The notes beneath the pieces were generated by a model, which worked only from the letters and a program-made list of their open reading frames with translations, did not search any database and was not told where the DNA came from. A stretch of DNA of 56,070 bases from a virus. Within the stretch, counting starts at the first letter, position 1. Each line of letters opens with the position of its first letter. Shown piece after piece: positions 33,895-41,552 of the stretch. The translations under genes were made by a program, and so were the position numbers. The DNA lies in IMG/VR virus record IMGVR_UViG_3300021197_001081, positions 1-56,070 of that record. One strand, given 5' to 3'.

Positions 33895-36306
33895 TTAAAA
33901 ATCAAAATTTCCGTTAGTTTCTAATTCATGTTTGCTTCTAAAACGAATCCACCTTCCATGTTCATCTCTATCAGCTTCAGGCTTACAATCATATTTGTAT
34001 AAAGAATAGGCCACTAACCATTTATAAAATTTTGTTCTTGATACAGTCATTTTTGATTTAGGCGCAAAGTCAGGGTTGTCTTCTACAAAATCCAAATACA
34101 AATCGTTTTTATAAACCTTGTAGTTTTTCTTTAATTTTTGATTAGTATTATTAGTTCCAATCACACCACACCATTCTAAAAACTCATGGCAGGTTTCTGC
34201 AGACAACTGTCTTATTTTAAGATTTACAAATTTAGATTTTATCAATCCATGCATCATGTATTGTTGTAAACATCCTATCATATAATTATCAAACTGACAC
34301 CATTCATCATCATCCCACTCTCCAAACATAAGTTTACCAAACTCTTTTAGTGGAGTCAAATCTTTTGTATAGTGTTGAGCTAACTCAAGCTCCCATTTTC
34401 TTCTTTCAAATGAAGATCCCTTTCCTTTAATAGCGTAGTTCGTAGTTATTGCTACTTTTGGGGATTTGCTAAATGGTATTTTTATTGCATCCTTATTTTT
34501 CTTTTCAAGTGTAAGACCTTCTGTTACCACGCTAAATAATCTTTCAAAATCAAAATGTTTTTTGACGTCATCAAAGCACAGAATTTGAGTGTCTGCAGAA
34601 ACAAGTTGGTATGCAAAGCTCTTTTCAAAATTAAATGATTTACCATCAATTACAACTAACTTTTTCATATGCCCTAAAGCACTCATAAATAATCCTTTTC
34701 CAGTACCGCCTTCAGGGTTGTCTGATATTACCTCGTCATTTAAAATAGCGGCTGGGCAGTAGCTTAAGTTTTTCCAAGCATGTAGCAAATACCCTATTGT
34801 TGATTTCATTGATTTTGTTCTGCTTTCATCCTGACCACAAATGTTTGATATGAACTGCTGGTAGTCACATCCTTCTCCATCACATAGCTGAAAATTTCTA
34901 TCTATAACATGGTCTTTCCAAACATAACCACCTAAATCTAAGTAATCAATTTTAGTAATTTTATTATGTTTTACTTTTACAGCTCCATTTTTATAGTACA
35001 AATATGCTGTGTCTTTGTTGTCTTCAATAAAATAAACATCAATAGAGTTTAATAAAGTTAAAAACTCTTCCCTAAAATAACGTGTGTGTTCAGCGAAGTA
35101 ATTATAAACAGATAAATCATCTACCTCCAGCAAATAATTTAAAATAAAATCTTTGATTTCTTTTTCTGAGGTGTGGTCAATTAAATTGTTTGTGACCTTT
35201 ACAAACACATAATTTTTACTCCCTTCAGGATTAAATTTAAAGAAACCGTTTTCTTCTAAAAATTGTTTGAAAAGTATGTGAACTATTTTTATAACACCTT
35301 TGTCGTTTTTAGTCCAAAATTGATTGTTAGCGTTTTCTTGGTCTAATCTTGATAAAACATTTTCAATTGTGGTAGACTCTATATCAGAGTTCTCAAGCTC
35401 AACCCTGATATCTTTTTTTGCTACACCACGCTTTAATTTCATTCTAAGGTTATTTACCTTGTCTTCGTCTTCGTAATATTTAGTACCAAAATTATGTTTT
35501 TGAGCGTATGCACTTTGAATTGTTCTTTTAATCTCAGCTCTGTTAAAATTTTTAGTTTCGTAATTCATTAGCTGTGATTCAGCTAAAGACTGATATACAC
35601 CAAAATCATTAAACGCTGCAGCTAAAACATAAGCGTTATTATTTCTCTCTCCTTCATTCATGGGAAACTTTTTAGTCCACCACTTCACAAGAATCTCTAC
35701 AATTTTGTTTTCATCGGTTACAGGTATTGTTGGAATATCGTTATGTCTGTGAACCTCTGTGTACTGTTGTTCAATTATTTTATCCCACAAACTTGACTGT
35801 GCATTTATATAAATTAAGGGATCATATGACTCATAGCACACGCGTGAGACATTTTTACATGACTTGTCAAAGTAATCGCTGTCAAAATAATTTTGAAGGC
35901 TTAGAAAGTAATTTTTATGGTCTTCAGTTATTGGTGGAATTTTTACCAAAACTTTTAAACCATTACCACTGGGAGATATAAATACTGAGTAAACATATTT
36001 ATCTTTTGATAGTCGTTCTTTTTCCTGTAATAAATCTCTATTAGATTTATATCCATCAAAATCTAAACAAATAAAACCACTGTGTTCTTTTATTGAGTTA
36101 TCGTTTCTTTTTGAAAATTTACCACTAAAGCAAATAGCTGGTAACTTTTGTTTTAGGATGTTTCTATTGTCTTTGTCCTTCTCAGAACGAATCTTTTTTA
36201 CTATGTCTTTTGAGGCCCCTTCCTGAATCCTCGATAATACTAAATTAATGTTTCGGTAGAATGGTTGTGATGTTTGTTTAATATCTTTAAAAATAGTAAT
36301 GTCCAT
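33895..36306 (-). CDS. Primase-helicase (BT4734/VirE-like N-terminus, D5/SF3-type C-terminus)
   Basis: An 803-aa protein. The N-terminal part has CLDFDGYKS and FISPSGNGLKVLVKI, hallmarks of the BT4734/VirE-N domain found in Bacteroidetes mobile elements and phages. The C-terminal half holds an ATPase with Walker A EGGTGKGLF near residue 530, Walker B-like ILCFDDV, then AITTNY and ERRKWELE, the pattern of DUF5906/SF3 helicases. Together they make the phage replication initiator or primase-helicase. No catalytic primase motif is certain. The gene is first in its sub-block, and TGTCG/TGTCA repeats fill the 228 bases upstream. Confidence 0.85.
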   Translation of the reverse strand: MDITIFKDIKQTSQPFYRNINLVLSRIQEGASKDIVKKIRSEKDKDNRNILKQKLPAICFSGKFSKRNDNSIKEHSGFICLDFDGYKSNRDLLQEKERLSKDKYVYSVFISPSGNGLKVLVKIPPITEDHKNYFLSLQNYFDSDYFDKSCKNVSRVCYESYDPLIYINAQSSLWDKIIEQQYTEVHRHNDIPTIPVTDENKIVEILVKWWTKKFPMNEGERNNNAYVLAAAFNDFGVYQSLAESQLMNYETKNFNRAEIKRTIQSAYAQKHNFGTKYYEDEDKVNNLRMKLKRGVAKKDIRVELENSDIESTTIENVLSRLDQENANNQFWTKNDKGVIKIVHILFKQFLEENGFFKFNPEGSKNYVFVKVTNNLIDHTSEKEIKDFILNYLLEVDDLSVYNYFAEHTRYFREEFLTLLNSIDVYFIEDNKDTAYLYYKNGAVKVKHNKITKIDYLDLGGYVWKDHVIDRNFQLCDGEGCDYQQFISNICGQDESRTKSMKSTIGYLLHAWKNLSYCPAAILNDEVISDNPEGGTGKGLFMSALGHMKKLVVIDGKSFNFEKSFAYQLVSADTQILCFDDVKKHFDFERLFSVVTEGLTLEKKNKDAIKIPFSKSPKVAITTNYAIKGKGSSFERRKWELELAQHYTKDLTPLKEFGKLMFGEWDDDEWCQFDNYMIGCLQQYMMHGLIKSKFVNLKIRQLSAETCHEFLEWCGVIGTNNTNQKLKKNYKVYKNDLYLDFVEDNPDFAPKSKMTVSRTKFYKWLVAYSLYKYDCKPEADRDEHGRWIRFRSKHELETNGNFDF

Positions 36307-36310
36307 TTTA

Positions 36311-36478
36311 TGTCGTTTTTATGTCGTTTTTAATTTATCTAACTCTTTGTTTATTAACTATTTACATTAATTAATGTCGATAATGTCAATAATATATAAA
36401 GAAGTATAGATGAATAATAGTTGATTTAATTTTTTTTTATATGGTTCTGCTGAACCTATTTTTTATGACATTTGTCAT
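36311..36478. repeat. TGTCG/TGTCA repeat cluster upstream of the primase gene
   Basis: Two TGTCGTTTTT direct repeats start at 36311 and 36322, 11 bases apart. A 23-bp site at 36372-36394 contains TAATGTCG and TAATGTCA. The palindrome ATGACA-TT-TGTCAT lies at 36465-36478. A closely matching 23-bp site (20 of 23 identical) recurs at 45136-45158. They look like operator or origin-type binding sites; the protein is unknown. The gap 36307-36534 holds no gene. Confidence 0.6.
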
Positions 36479-36484
36479 TGTTAA

Positions 36485-36511
36485 GAGCAAAAGAAAGAGG
36501 GCAAAGCCCCC
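36485..36511 (-). terminator. Weak terminator-like hairpin after the SSB-like gene
   Basis: On the minus strand a GGGC-TTT-GCCC hairpin with flanking G and C residues is followed by TCTTTCTTTT. It lies 24 bases after the stop of the SSB-like gene. The stem is short, so it may only attenuate. Confidence 0.4.
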
Positions 36512-36534
36512 TTACCTCTTGTCTTGTTCATTGA

Positions 36535-36795
36535 TTAAAATGGTAAATCAGGCTCTAAATGTGTCTTTGTTGCATTTTCTAATTGAGCTGTATTATCTTT
36601 TTTGTATGGCTCTTGCATCTTACACGAAAAATAAGTTTTACCACCTTTAGACGTTGTAACCCACGCAGACACTTGGAATTCATTTCCATTCATGTCTTTA
36701 CCATTACCATTGTAATGTGGCTGATTGTTGTCATCAGTTCTGTTTTCATTTTTAAATAGAGAAAAAGTCCCTGGCTTAATTTCATAATTACTCAT
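36535..36795 (-). CDS. Putative single-stranded DNA-binding protein
   Basis: An 86-aa protein with KPGTFSLFKNENR, PHYNGNGKDMNG and a strand-rich middle (FQVSAWVTTSKGGKTYFSC), consistent with a minimal OB-fold as in DUF736-like proteins. The C-terminus EPDLPF resembles the acidic Asp-x-Pro-Phe tail by which bacterial SSBs bind their partners. It is coded beside exonuclease and annealing genes. ssDNA binding is inferred from this combination. Confidence 0.6.
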   Translation of the reverse strand: MSNYEIKPGTFSLFKNENRTDDNNQPHYNGNGKDMNGNEFQVSAWVTTSKGGKTYFSCKMQEPYKKDNTAQLENATKTHLEPDLPF

Positions 36796-36797
36796 AA

Positions 36798-36980
36798 TTA
36801 ATTTATTTTAATGTTTCGTTCCATTAGGTTTAGTGTAGTCATCATAATTTCATTTTTATGTTCTACGCTGTTACAGGACAGTGGAACTTCTACCCACATA
36901 ACAGTTTTCTTTGGTGTCAACTTAAACAAACTATAAAGTCTGCCTATGTATGTACGAATGTATATCTTCAGTCGCTTCAT
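36798..36980 (-). CDS. Small basic protein, unknown
   Basis: A 60-aa basic protein (start MKRLKIYIRTYIGRLYSLF) overlapping the end of the exonuclease gene by 50 bases and ending two bases before the SSB-like gene. The tight fit and the absence of another gene in this gap support it. Function unknown. Confidence 0.45.
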   Translation of the reverse strand: MKRLKIYIRTYIGRLYSLFKLTPKKTVMWVEVPLSCNSVEHKNEIMMTTLNLMERNIKIN

Positions 36981-37668
36981 CGCTAAAGTATTTTTGATAA
37001 ACTTCTACAGCTCTTTCTACCTTGTCAGCTCCACCTCTTAAAAAAGCATCAGAGCATTCAAAGATTCCTAATCTTGCAGTCAATTTATCTATTACTAAAA
37101 AAATAAGTGGTTTACCAAAAAGCCTTTGGTATATATAAGCTTGACTATCATAATTATAAGTTTTTGCACTGTACAAAAATTTATCGATATCAGAACTGGT
37201 TTTGATGTCAACCAGCAAACCTTTATTATGGTTTATAATATCAGCCTTACCCTTCCAATCTAAGCTCATTATCTTTTGAATCTCAGGAACTTCAAACTCA
37301 TTTCCATCATCATATATATAATCAAACATTTCCATATTTGATGTCATTTTAGTGCAAAGAAAATCTAAATGTTCTTGTTCTTTTTTAAGCAAAAGTATTT
37401 CTCCTTCGTTTATTGATTCTTTATAAATCTTAGTGTTTCTTGACGCCACATCAATTACATTAAACTCACTTAATTTTTGTGGTTCTAATATTTTGGTGTG
37501 AAAATATCTACCCTCAAGCATCGGCTTTGTCATTGTTTGACTTACTCTAAACTGGGTAGGATTCTTCAAAAGCTTGCCTATGTCAGAGTTTGATAAAAAT
37601 TGTTTACCAAACTCTCCATAGTATTTATCATCATCTTTTAACGCCTTTAATATAGATCCCTTATCCAT
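36931..37668 (-). CDS. PD-(D/E)XK exonuclease (recombination)
   Basis: A 245-aa nuclease of the phage RecE/lambda-exo-like PD-(D/E)XK group. It has LSNSDIGKLLKNP near residue 25, WKGKADIIN and LLVDIKTSSD (catalytic Asp and Asp-x-Lys) near 140-160, and YDSQAYIYQRLFG (motif with conserved Gln and Tyr) near 170-185. It should resect double-stranded ends for the annealing protein coded immediately upstream, whose gene it overlaps by eight bases. Exonuclease plus annealing protein is the usual phage recombination pair. Confidence 0.85.
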   Translation of the reverse strand: MDKGSILKALKDDDKYYGEFGKQFLSNSDIGKLLKNPTQFRVSQTMTKPMLEGRYFHTKILEPQKLSEFNVIDVASRNTKIYKESINEGEILLLKKEQEHLDFLCTKMTSNMEMFDYIYDDGNEFEVPEIQKIMSLDWKGKADIINHNKGLLVDIKTSSDIDKFLYSAKTYNYDSQAYIYQRLFGKPLIFLVIDKLTARLGIFECSDAFLRGGADKVERAVEVYQKYFSDEATEDIHSYIHRQTL

Positions 37669-38266
37669 TATTTATAGCTTTAGATATCTCTTTCTTAACT
37701 ATAGCTTTCATCTTGTATTTAGTTTGAAGATTTTCAGCAATCTTAGTCAAGCCTAAAGATTTATTAGAGGCTACGTATTTTAAAACTTTATCCCAATTAG
37801 CATCGCCAATATCTAAAGTTATTAAAGTTGCCTTAGATTCTTTCTTAGGCGGCTTTGCTGCCACATTAGTAGACTCTATTAAATCCTCTCCAGCATATAA
37901 ACTCAATCCTAATCCATGCATTGCAATAGCTTTTGCTGTAGCTCTTTGAATAGCTGTATTAACATCCATTGTAGTGATTTTGTCAATTCGTATAGAATTG
38001 TTTCTAAAATCTTTTATAGGAAGATAATCTATGTGTTCTAATTCATTAACTACAATTCCTACTTTTACATATCCAGTAACCCCATCAGTAAACCAGTTCA
38101 ATCCAGTCTCAGGAGATTCATAAACATTTCTTTGTGCATCTGCGTGTTCTAACTTTAAGTAAGCCCAAGCATTAGCCCATGATAAATAATCAAGGTTTCC
38201 CTTTTTTTCTACTTTACTTTTTACGTTGATACTTACCAACTTTTTGAAATAACTTTCTTTGCTCAT
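37661..38266 (-). CDS. Single-strand annealing protein (DUF1071/Sak3-type)
   Basis: A 201-aa protein with the DUF1071 signature: YLSWANAWAYLKLEH near residues 27-42, a strand block VTGYVKVGIVVN, LPIKDFRNNSI, then DVNTAIQRATAKAIAMHGLGLSLYAGED near 100-130. This family contains Sak3-type annealing proteins. It would coat resected single strands and pair homologous DNA. The C-terminal 60 residues are basic and may contact DNA. Neighbouring exonuclease and SSB-like genes complete the module. Confidence 0.85.
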   Translation of the reverse strand: MSKESYFKKLVSINVKSKVEKKGNLDYLSWANAWAYLKLEHADAQRNVYESPETGLNWFTDGVTGYVKVGIVVNELEHIDYLPIKDFRNNSIRIDKITTMDVNTAIQRATAKAIAMHGLGLSLYAGEDLIESTNVAAKPPKKESKATLITLDIGDANWDKVLKYVASNKSLGLTKIAENLQTKYKMKAIVKKEISKAINNG

Positions 38267-38267
38267 T

Positions 38268-38675
38268 CTATTTGATTTTAATTAATAATTGATTTAACTT
38301 TAATTTCAGCTCTGCATGTTTCTGCAGTGCTTTTTCTCTTTTGTTTTTTAAATTTTGAATATGCTTATCGTTTTTACGTGTATTAACTTCTTTTTTTATT
38401 CTCTCTTCAATTAACATAAGCTTGTGCTTACAGTTTTCTATGGAAAGAATTAAGCATCCAGTAGACCAGCCATTATACTTAAAAAAATCATACTCAAACT
38501 TGTTGCAAACTTTGTAATAAGAACCACCTTTACCTAAGTTCAGTATTTCTATCCTGTCATCAAATTTTTGAATCTTGACTCCATTATGTATAATACAAAT
38601 GCCCTTTGGCATTTCGCTTTTTACACTGTTGTTAGATTTAAAAGCTTGATTAAATATTTGCTCTAATGTATACAT
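38268..38675 (-). CDS. Coiled-coil protein, unknown
   Basis: A 135-aa protein. The first half has strands and aromatic residues (GGSYYKVCNKFEYDFFKYNG). The last 55 residues are a Lys-rich coiled coil. It lies between the second DnaA-like gene and the annealing protein with one-base gaps, so it belongs to the replication operon. No known family. Confidence 0.55.
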   Translation of the reverse strand: MYTLEQIFNQAFKSNNSVKSEMPKGICIIHNGVKIQKFDDRIEILNLGKGGSYYKVCNKFEYDFFKYNGWSTGCLILSIENCKHKLMLIEERIKKEVNTRKNDKHIQNLKNKREKALQKHAELKLKLNQLLIKIK

Positions 38676-38676
38676 A

Positions 38677-38970
38677 CTACTGTTCTAAAATATCGTTAAT
38701 CATACGCTTAAAATCAGAGTCGCTGTCTACAAGCTCTCTTGCTTTTCTGTAGCTGTAAATTATATTTGAGTGTGTAACTTGATGACCATTTTCTTCCATA
38801 AATCTTTTAATGTATGAAACTCTCATAGGTCTTTCCATACACAGATAGTAAAGCAACTGTCTTGCGTCAACAATGTCTCTTCGTCTTGTTTTAGTAAACA
38901 TCTCGTCCAAGGTAAGATGAAACTTTTTAGCTATTGTAGTAGCATAAATATCAAAAATATCTTTTTTCAT
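38677..38970 (-). CDS. Second DnaA domain IV-like protein
   Basis: A 97-aa protein. RRRDIVDARQLLYYLCMERP, followed by IKRFMEENGHQVTHSNII, resembles DnaA domain IV (Arg-x-x-(I/V)-x-x-Ala-Arg helix then the His-Ser/Thr recognition helix) with a short tail and no ATPase. It differs from the protein at 31315, which has a coiled coil. It may bind DnaA-box-like sites at the phage origin or compete with host DnaA. Confidence 0.65.
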   Translation of the reverse strand: MKKDIFDIYATTIAKKFHLTLDEMFTKTRRRDIVDARQLLYYLCMERPMRVSYIKRFMEENGHQVTHSNIIYSYRKARELVDSDSDFKRMINDILEQ

Positions 38971-39222
38971 TTATTTATTATTTAATTTGTTTAATTCAAA
39001 ATTCAAGTGATCTATAGCTTTTTGAATATCCTCATGAGGAGTCTCGTGTTTTTTATAGGCTCTCAAAATATAAGTACATGCTGTACCTAAATTGTAATTC
39101 AAATCAAAGTTTGTTACTACATCTATTGCAGTATAGTTTTTTTTACCATCGTAATAAGTTGGTGTGTCAACTTTTACTTCGTTTGTATTGGTGGTAGTCC
39201 AATGTTGTCTTTTTATTGCCAT
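38971..39222 (-). CDS. DUF3310-like protein
   Basis: An 83-aa protein with YYDGKKNYTAIDVVTNFDLN, then NLGTACTYILRAYKKHE and EDIQKAIDHLNFEL. This is the pattern of the DUF3310/SaV-like family often found in phage replication regions; function unknown. The frame is open to 39285, but that extension would cover a terminator hairpin, so the ATG at 39222 (MAIKRQHW) is chosen. Confidence 0.75.
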   Translation of the reverse strand: MAIKRQHWTTTNTNEVKVDTPTYYDGKKNYTAIDVVTNFDLNYNLGTACTYILRAYKKHETPHEDIQKAIDHLNFELNKLNNK

Positions 39223-39241
39223 TAGGTTATGTTTTGTACCA

Positions 39242-39269
39242 CAAAAACCCCCATGCGTAAACATGGAGG
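39242..39269 (-). terminator. Minus-strand terminator or attenuator
   Basis: A hairpin with arms 39262-39269 and 39248-39255 (one mismatch, core CCATG/CATGG) is followed on the minus strand by TTTTTG. It lies between the small genes at 39298-39593 and the DUF3310-like gene and could lower expression of the replication block. Confidence 0.6.
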
Positions 39270-39297
39270 CTATTGCTTGAATCAACTACAATTCAGA

Positions 39298-39411
39298 TTA
39301 AATGTTGAGTAACCAAGTTATAAACCTGTAGAATTGCCATCCAATTAGGATGGAAATTATGCCCATTACAGACCATACTGCAAGCTTTAAGTTTCTTTCG
39401 TCTCTATTCAT
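39298..39411 (-). CDS. Tiny single-membrane-span protein
   Basis: A 37-aa frame starting MNRDERNLKLAVWSVMG with one apolar segment (about 10-26) rich in Ile, Trp and Val. It starts two bases after the stop of the 59-aa gene. Function unknown. Confidence 0.45.
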   Translation of the reverse strand: MNRDERNLKLAVWSVMGIISILIGWQFYRFITWLLNI

Positions 39412-39413
39412 AG

Positions 39414-39593
39414 TTAAATGCCTAAAGGATATTCGTCTTCATCAATTTCTTCGTGCTGGACTTCAATAACTTTTTCTTCGTCATCATGTCCATTTATTAT
39501 ATTAAAACACGTTGCCATGTGGATGGCGTGATTCATTCTAACAGGGTTGTCAGGGTTCAGGGATTCAAAAAATTTTCTTAATTCTACGCTCAT
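39414..39593 (-). CDS. Small acidic protein, unknown
   Basis: A 59-aa frame: MSVELRKFFESLNPDNPVR, then NHAIHMATCFNI, with a C-terminal tail full of Glu and Asp ending EYPLGI. It is the first gene behind the minus-strand promoter at 39615-39646, with a leader of about 20 nt, which supports translation. Confidence 0.5.
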   Translation of the reverse strand: MSVELRKFFESLNPDNPVRMNHAIHMATCFNIINGHDDEEKVIEVQHEEIDEDEYPLGI

Positions 39594-39614
39594 GATTTAA
39601 TTATATTTAGTTTG

Positions 39615-39646
39615 TAAAGATATTATAAATAATTAATAAAAACAAA
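39615..39646 (-). promoter_or_regulatory. Minus-strand promoter for the replication block
   Basis: On the minus strand TTTG (39646-39643) is followed after exactly 20 nt by TATCTTTA (39622-39615), near the Bacteroidetes TTTG-N19-21-TAnnTTTG layout with one change in the last base. It points to the 59-aa gene and the replication genes behind it. Upstream, an ATCGTA/TACGAT hairpin near 39660-39685 may end transcripts of the preceding operon. Confidence 0.6.
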
Positions 39647-39701
39647 TAAAGATATGAAATCGTACCCAAAAAGATACGATATCATACCTAAAAAATGCTT
39701 G

Positions 39702-40304
39702 TTACGAATTAACAACAGAATTGGTTTCTAACACCATATCTATGAATTCTTTTATGTGTCTTTTCTCTGCATAATCATGCTCTTTCATAGCGTGTTCTAA
39801 CTCTTCTCTATCAGTTTCATCCTCGAAATTATAGTACAAGTTGTCCATCCAAGAATGAATGTCATCTTGGTATCTGTACTCATGATAAGTCATTTCTTGA
39901 TGGTCTGTTATTCCATGTTTGTCAAACTTAGCTATGCCAGCAAAATCCTCTCCACACTCTTCATACTCCATCTCAGCTGTTAAGCTGTAGTGTTGACATA
40001 TTTGTTTAACCAACCTTACTGGTGGACTCCATGCACTGTCTCCAGCAACAGTGAAAGTTTCTTCATCATCACATGGATAGTCATTTAGATTAAAGTCCCA
40101 CCAGCGTGTTCCGTAGTAGTAAAAATCCTTATACTTTTTCTCAAGCTCTTCTTGAGTAACTCCAATCTTACCCTTGTCAAGTACGAAGTCTCCAAACTCT
40201 AAAAAGTAATTGGTTTTATCATACTCCTTGAATTTGTTTCTTAGTTTTTTTAATGCAGCAGCGTTTCCATTAAACGTTACGTAATTCCAACAATTGTTTG
40301 CCAT
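39702..40304 (-). CDS. Api92-like / YubB-type ferredoxin-fold protein
   Basis: A 200-aa acidic protein. MANNCWNYVTFNGNAAAL at the N-terminus, YGTRWWDFNL in the middle and SAWSPPVRLVKQICQHY near residue 95 match the DUF1281/YubB-like (Api92-like) family seen in phages and plasmids; function unknown. It is the last gene of the structured-RNA operon. Its leader follows the tRNA-like minihelix at 40337-40378. Confidence 0.7.
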   Translation of the reverse strand: MANNCWNYVTFNGNAAALKKLRNKFKEYDKTNYFLEFGDFVLDKGKIGVTQEELEKKYKDFYYYGTRWWDFNLNDYPCDDEETFTVAGDSAWSPPVRLVKQICQHYSLTAEMEYEECGEDFAGIAKFDKHGITDHQEMTYHEYRYQDDIHSWMDNLYYNFEDETDREELEHAMKEHDYAEKRHIKEFIDMVLETNSVVNS

Positions 40305-40336
40305 TTTATTTAATTTAAGTTATGTGACTTATGTCG

Positions 40337-40378
40337 TGAATAGGGAGGAATCGAACCTCCCAAGCACCATGCTATTCT
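40337..40378 (-). ncRNA. tRNA-like minihelix 1 (acceptor plus T-arm, 42 nt)
   Basis: Read on the minus strand from 40378: a 7-nt 5-prime acceptor strand AGAATAG, an 11-nt connector CATGGTGCTTG, T-stem GGAGG, T-loop TTCGATT, T-stem CCTCC, then the acceptor 3-prime strand CTATTCA. Positions 2-7 pair with 66-71 (six pairs) and position 1 against 72 is A-A. D and anticodon arms are missing and no CCA is encoded. It starts four bases after the upstream stop codon. A GAC-ATAA-GTC hairpin follows one base after it, then an A/T-rich leader and the ATG at 40304. A copy at 41875 has the same build with different stem sequences, so the pairing covaries. Confidence 0.8.
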
Positions 40379-40382
40379 GTAA

Positions 40383-40748
40383 TTATTCTGCTGGTAGCAT
40401 CACTGTGATATTATTGTCCTCTACAACAATAGTACCTGTGTCTCCCCACTCTTCTCCTCTCCACTCAATTTCTCCAGTCAGCTTTAATCCCCATCCTTTA
40501 AAGATGTACTTGATTACGTACTCTAACCACTTTACGTACTCGTAGAATTTCTCTCCACCATCCCACTCTAAGCGATGTTCTCCGTTCTGCTCTATAATCT
40601 CCCACTGCAACCATATTGATGGCTTTCCGTTTGGCTGGTAGCCATCCTCGTGTCGCTGATTAGCAAACTTCTTATACGTTTCAACCATGTCCTTTGTCAA
40701 TGGTTTATCAAAATTTAAACTTCCTCTAAAATCTGTACTGTATCCCAT
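40383..40748 (-). CDS. Conserved phage protein, unknown
   Basis: A 121-aa protein. MGYSTDFRGSLNFDKPLT, PSIWLQWEI, EWDGGEKFYEYVKWLEY and the C-terminal strand pair GTIVVEDNNITVM form a pattern seen in many phage early regions, with no known function. It starts two bases after the previous stop and ends just before tRNA-like minihelix 1. Confidence 0.65.
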   Translation of the reverse strand: MGYSTDFRGSLNFDKPLTKDMVETYKKFANQRHEDGYQPNGKPSIWLQWEIIEQNGEHRLEWDGGEKFYEYVKWLEYVIKYIFKGWGLKLTGEIEWRGEEWGDTGTIVVEDNNITVMLPAE

Positions 40749-40750
40749 AT

Positions 40751-40984
40751 CTATTTATTTTTAATTATACTTCGATTAATAAACGTCACTATTGCATTCA
40801 GCTCGTGAATCTCATCACTACCTATTCTTTGACTCCAGTCCAGTATTCCTTTGACTGCAGCTCTGACTTCATTTAAGTCTCTGCGTAATGATTTTACTTT
40901 CTTTTGAGAATCTAAATAGTCTCCCATTAATTCAGTGATTCTGTTGAAATCTCTGTCTTTTTGTGTTTCTTGATAACTGCTCAT
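40751..40984 (-). CDS. Small helical protein, unknown
   Basis: A 77-aa charged helical protein (MSSYQETQKDRDFNRITEL) with probable coiled coil. Its leader comes after a double-hairpin element (41004-41045) and contains AACTTAAATTTAATACA, nearly the same as other leaders in this operon. Confidence 0.5.
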   Translation of the reverse strand: MSSYQETQKDRDFNRITELMGDYLDSQKKVKSLRRDLNEVRAAVKGILDWSQRIGSDEIHELNAIVTFINRSIIKNK

Positions 40985-41003
40985 TGTATTAAATTTAAGT
41001 TAT

Positions 41004-41045
41004 GGCATTATTGCCTTTTACCACCAAAACCCCACTCCGTTTTGG
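41004..41045 (-). other. Double hairpin in an intercistronic gap
   Basis: Minus strand: a 7-bp hairpin CCAAAAC/GTTTTGG (41045-41039 with 41030-41024, 8-nt loop), a short linker, then GGCA-ATAA-TGCC (41015-41004). The second hairpin has the same ATAA loop as those after both tRNA-like minihelices. The 95-base gap 40985-41079 contains no gene. It is a candidate processing or 5-prime stabilising element. Confidence 0.5.
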
Positions 41046-41079
41046 AAGTGAGGCAGGTGTGTTTAGGGATCAGTTGATT

Positions 41080-41304
41080 TTACTCTTTGCTCTCTGTTAT
41101 AGCTTGGTAAATATCATCAATTGTATTTTGTGAAAGTATGTCCCATATGCATACTCCACAGTGTGTGATAGCTGTAATACTTATCTCAGCTGGACTACCA
41201 CAATAATCATAAGTCTGAGGTTCAGCGTGTGCATACTCATAGTATACATCAAGCTCTATGTCATCCACTTTGTAAGTGAGTGTTTCTGAATTCCAAATGC
41301 TCAT
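41080..41304 (-). CDS. Small acidic protein, unknown
   Basis: A 74-aa acidic protein with DIELDVYYEYAHAEPQTYDY and Cys residues near 36, 49 and 52. Its start overlaps the previous stop by four bases. Unknown family. Confidence 0.5.
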   Translation of the reverse strand: MSIWNSETLTYKVDDIELDVYYEYAHAEPQTYDYCGSPAEISITAITHCGVCIWDILSQNTIDDIYQAITESKE

Positions 41305-41552
41305 ATAAGATTGTTTAATTGGTTAATACTCTCGCTGAAATCTACTCCAGCAATCACATTTGGATTTGGCTCTTCACATCCTTCCATTTCTACCCACTGC
41401 TCGTAACTTCTGTAGCTTGTGCGAACAAAAATAATAGACTCTAATGACTCTATGCTCCTGCCATTGATGTGGCATACTAATCTCATTTCTTCTTCGGTTG
41501 CGATGGTCATTACATCGTCCCATACTTGATTGAATTTATCTATCTTCCCCAT
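41301..41552 (-). CDS. Small acidic protein, unknown
   Basis: An 83-aa acidic protein (RLVCHINGRSIESLESI, then a YEQWVEMEGCEEP segment). It overlaps the lipoprotein gene upstream by 13 bases and the next gene by four. Unknown family. Confidence 0.5.
   Translation of the reverse strand: MGKIDKFNQVWDDVMTIATEEEMRLVCHINGRSIESLESIIFVRTSYRSYEQWVEMEGCEEPNPNVIAGVDFSESINQLNNLI

Noticed and set aside
36443-36456. Plus-strand terminator GGTTC-TGCT-GAACC followed by T-run
   Set aside because: There is no plus-strand gene upstream and the stem is only five pairs; kept as a possible antisense stop but not listed.
39223-39285. N-terminal extension of the DUF3310-like protein
   Set aside because: It overlaps the minus-strand terminator hairpin and lacks family similarity.
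40337-40378. Canonical tRNA gene suggested by the T-arm GGTTCGATTCC
   Set aside because: No D-arm or anticodon arm fits between the acceptor strand and the T-stem; only 11 nt are present. It is reported as a minihelix instead.
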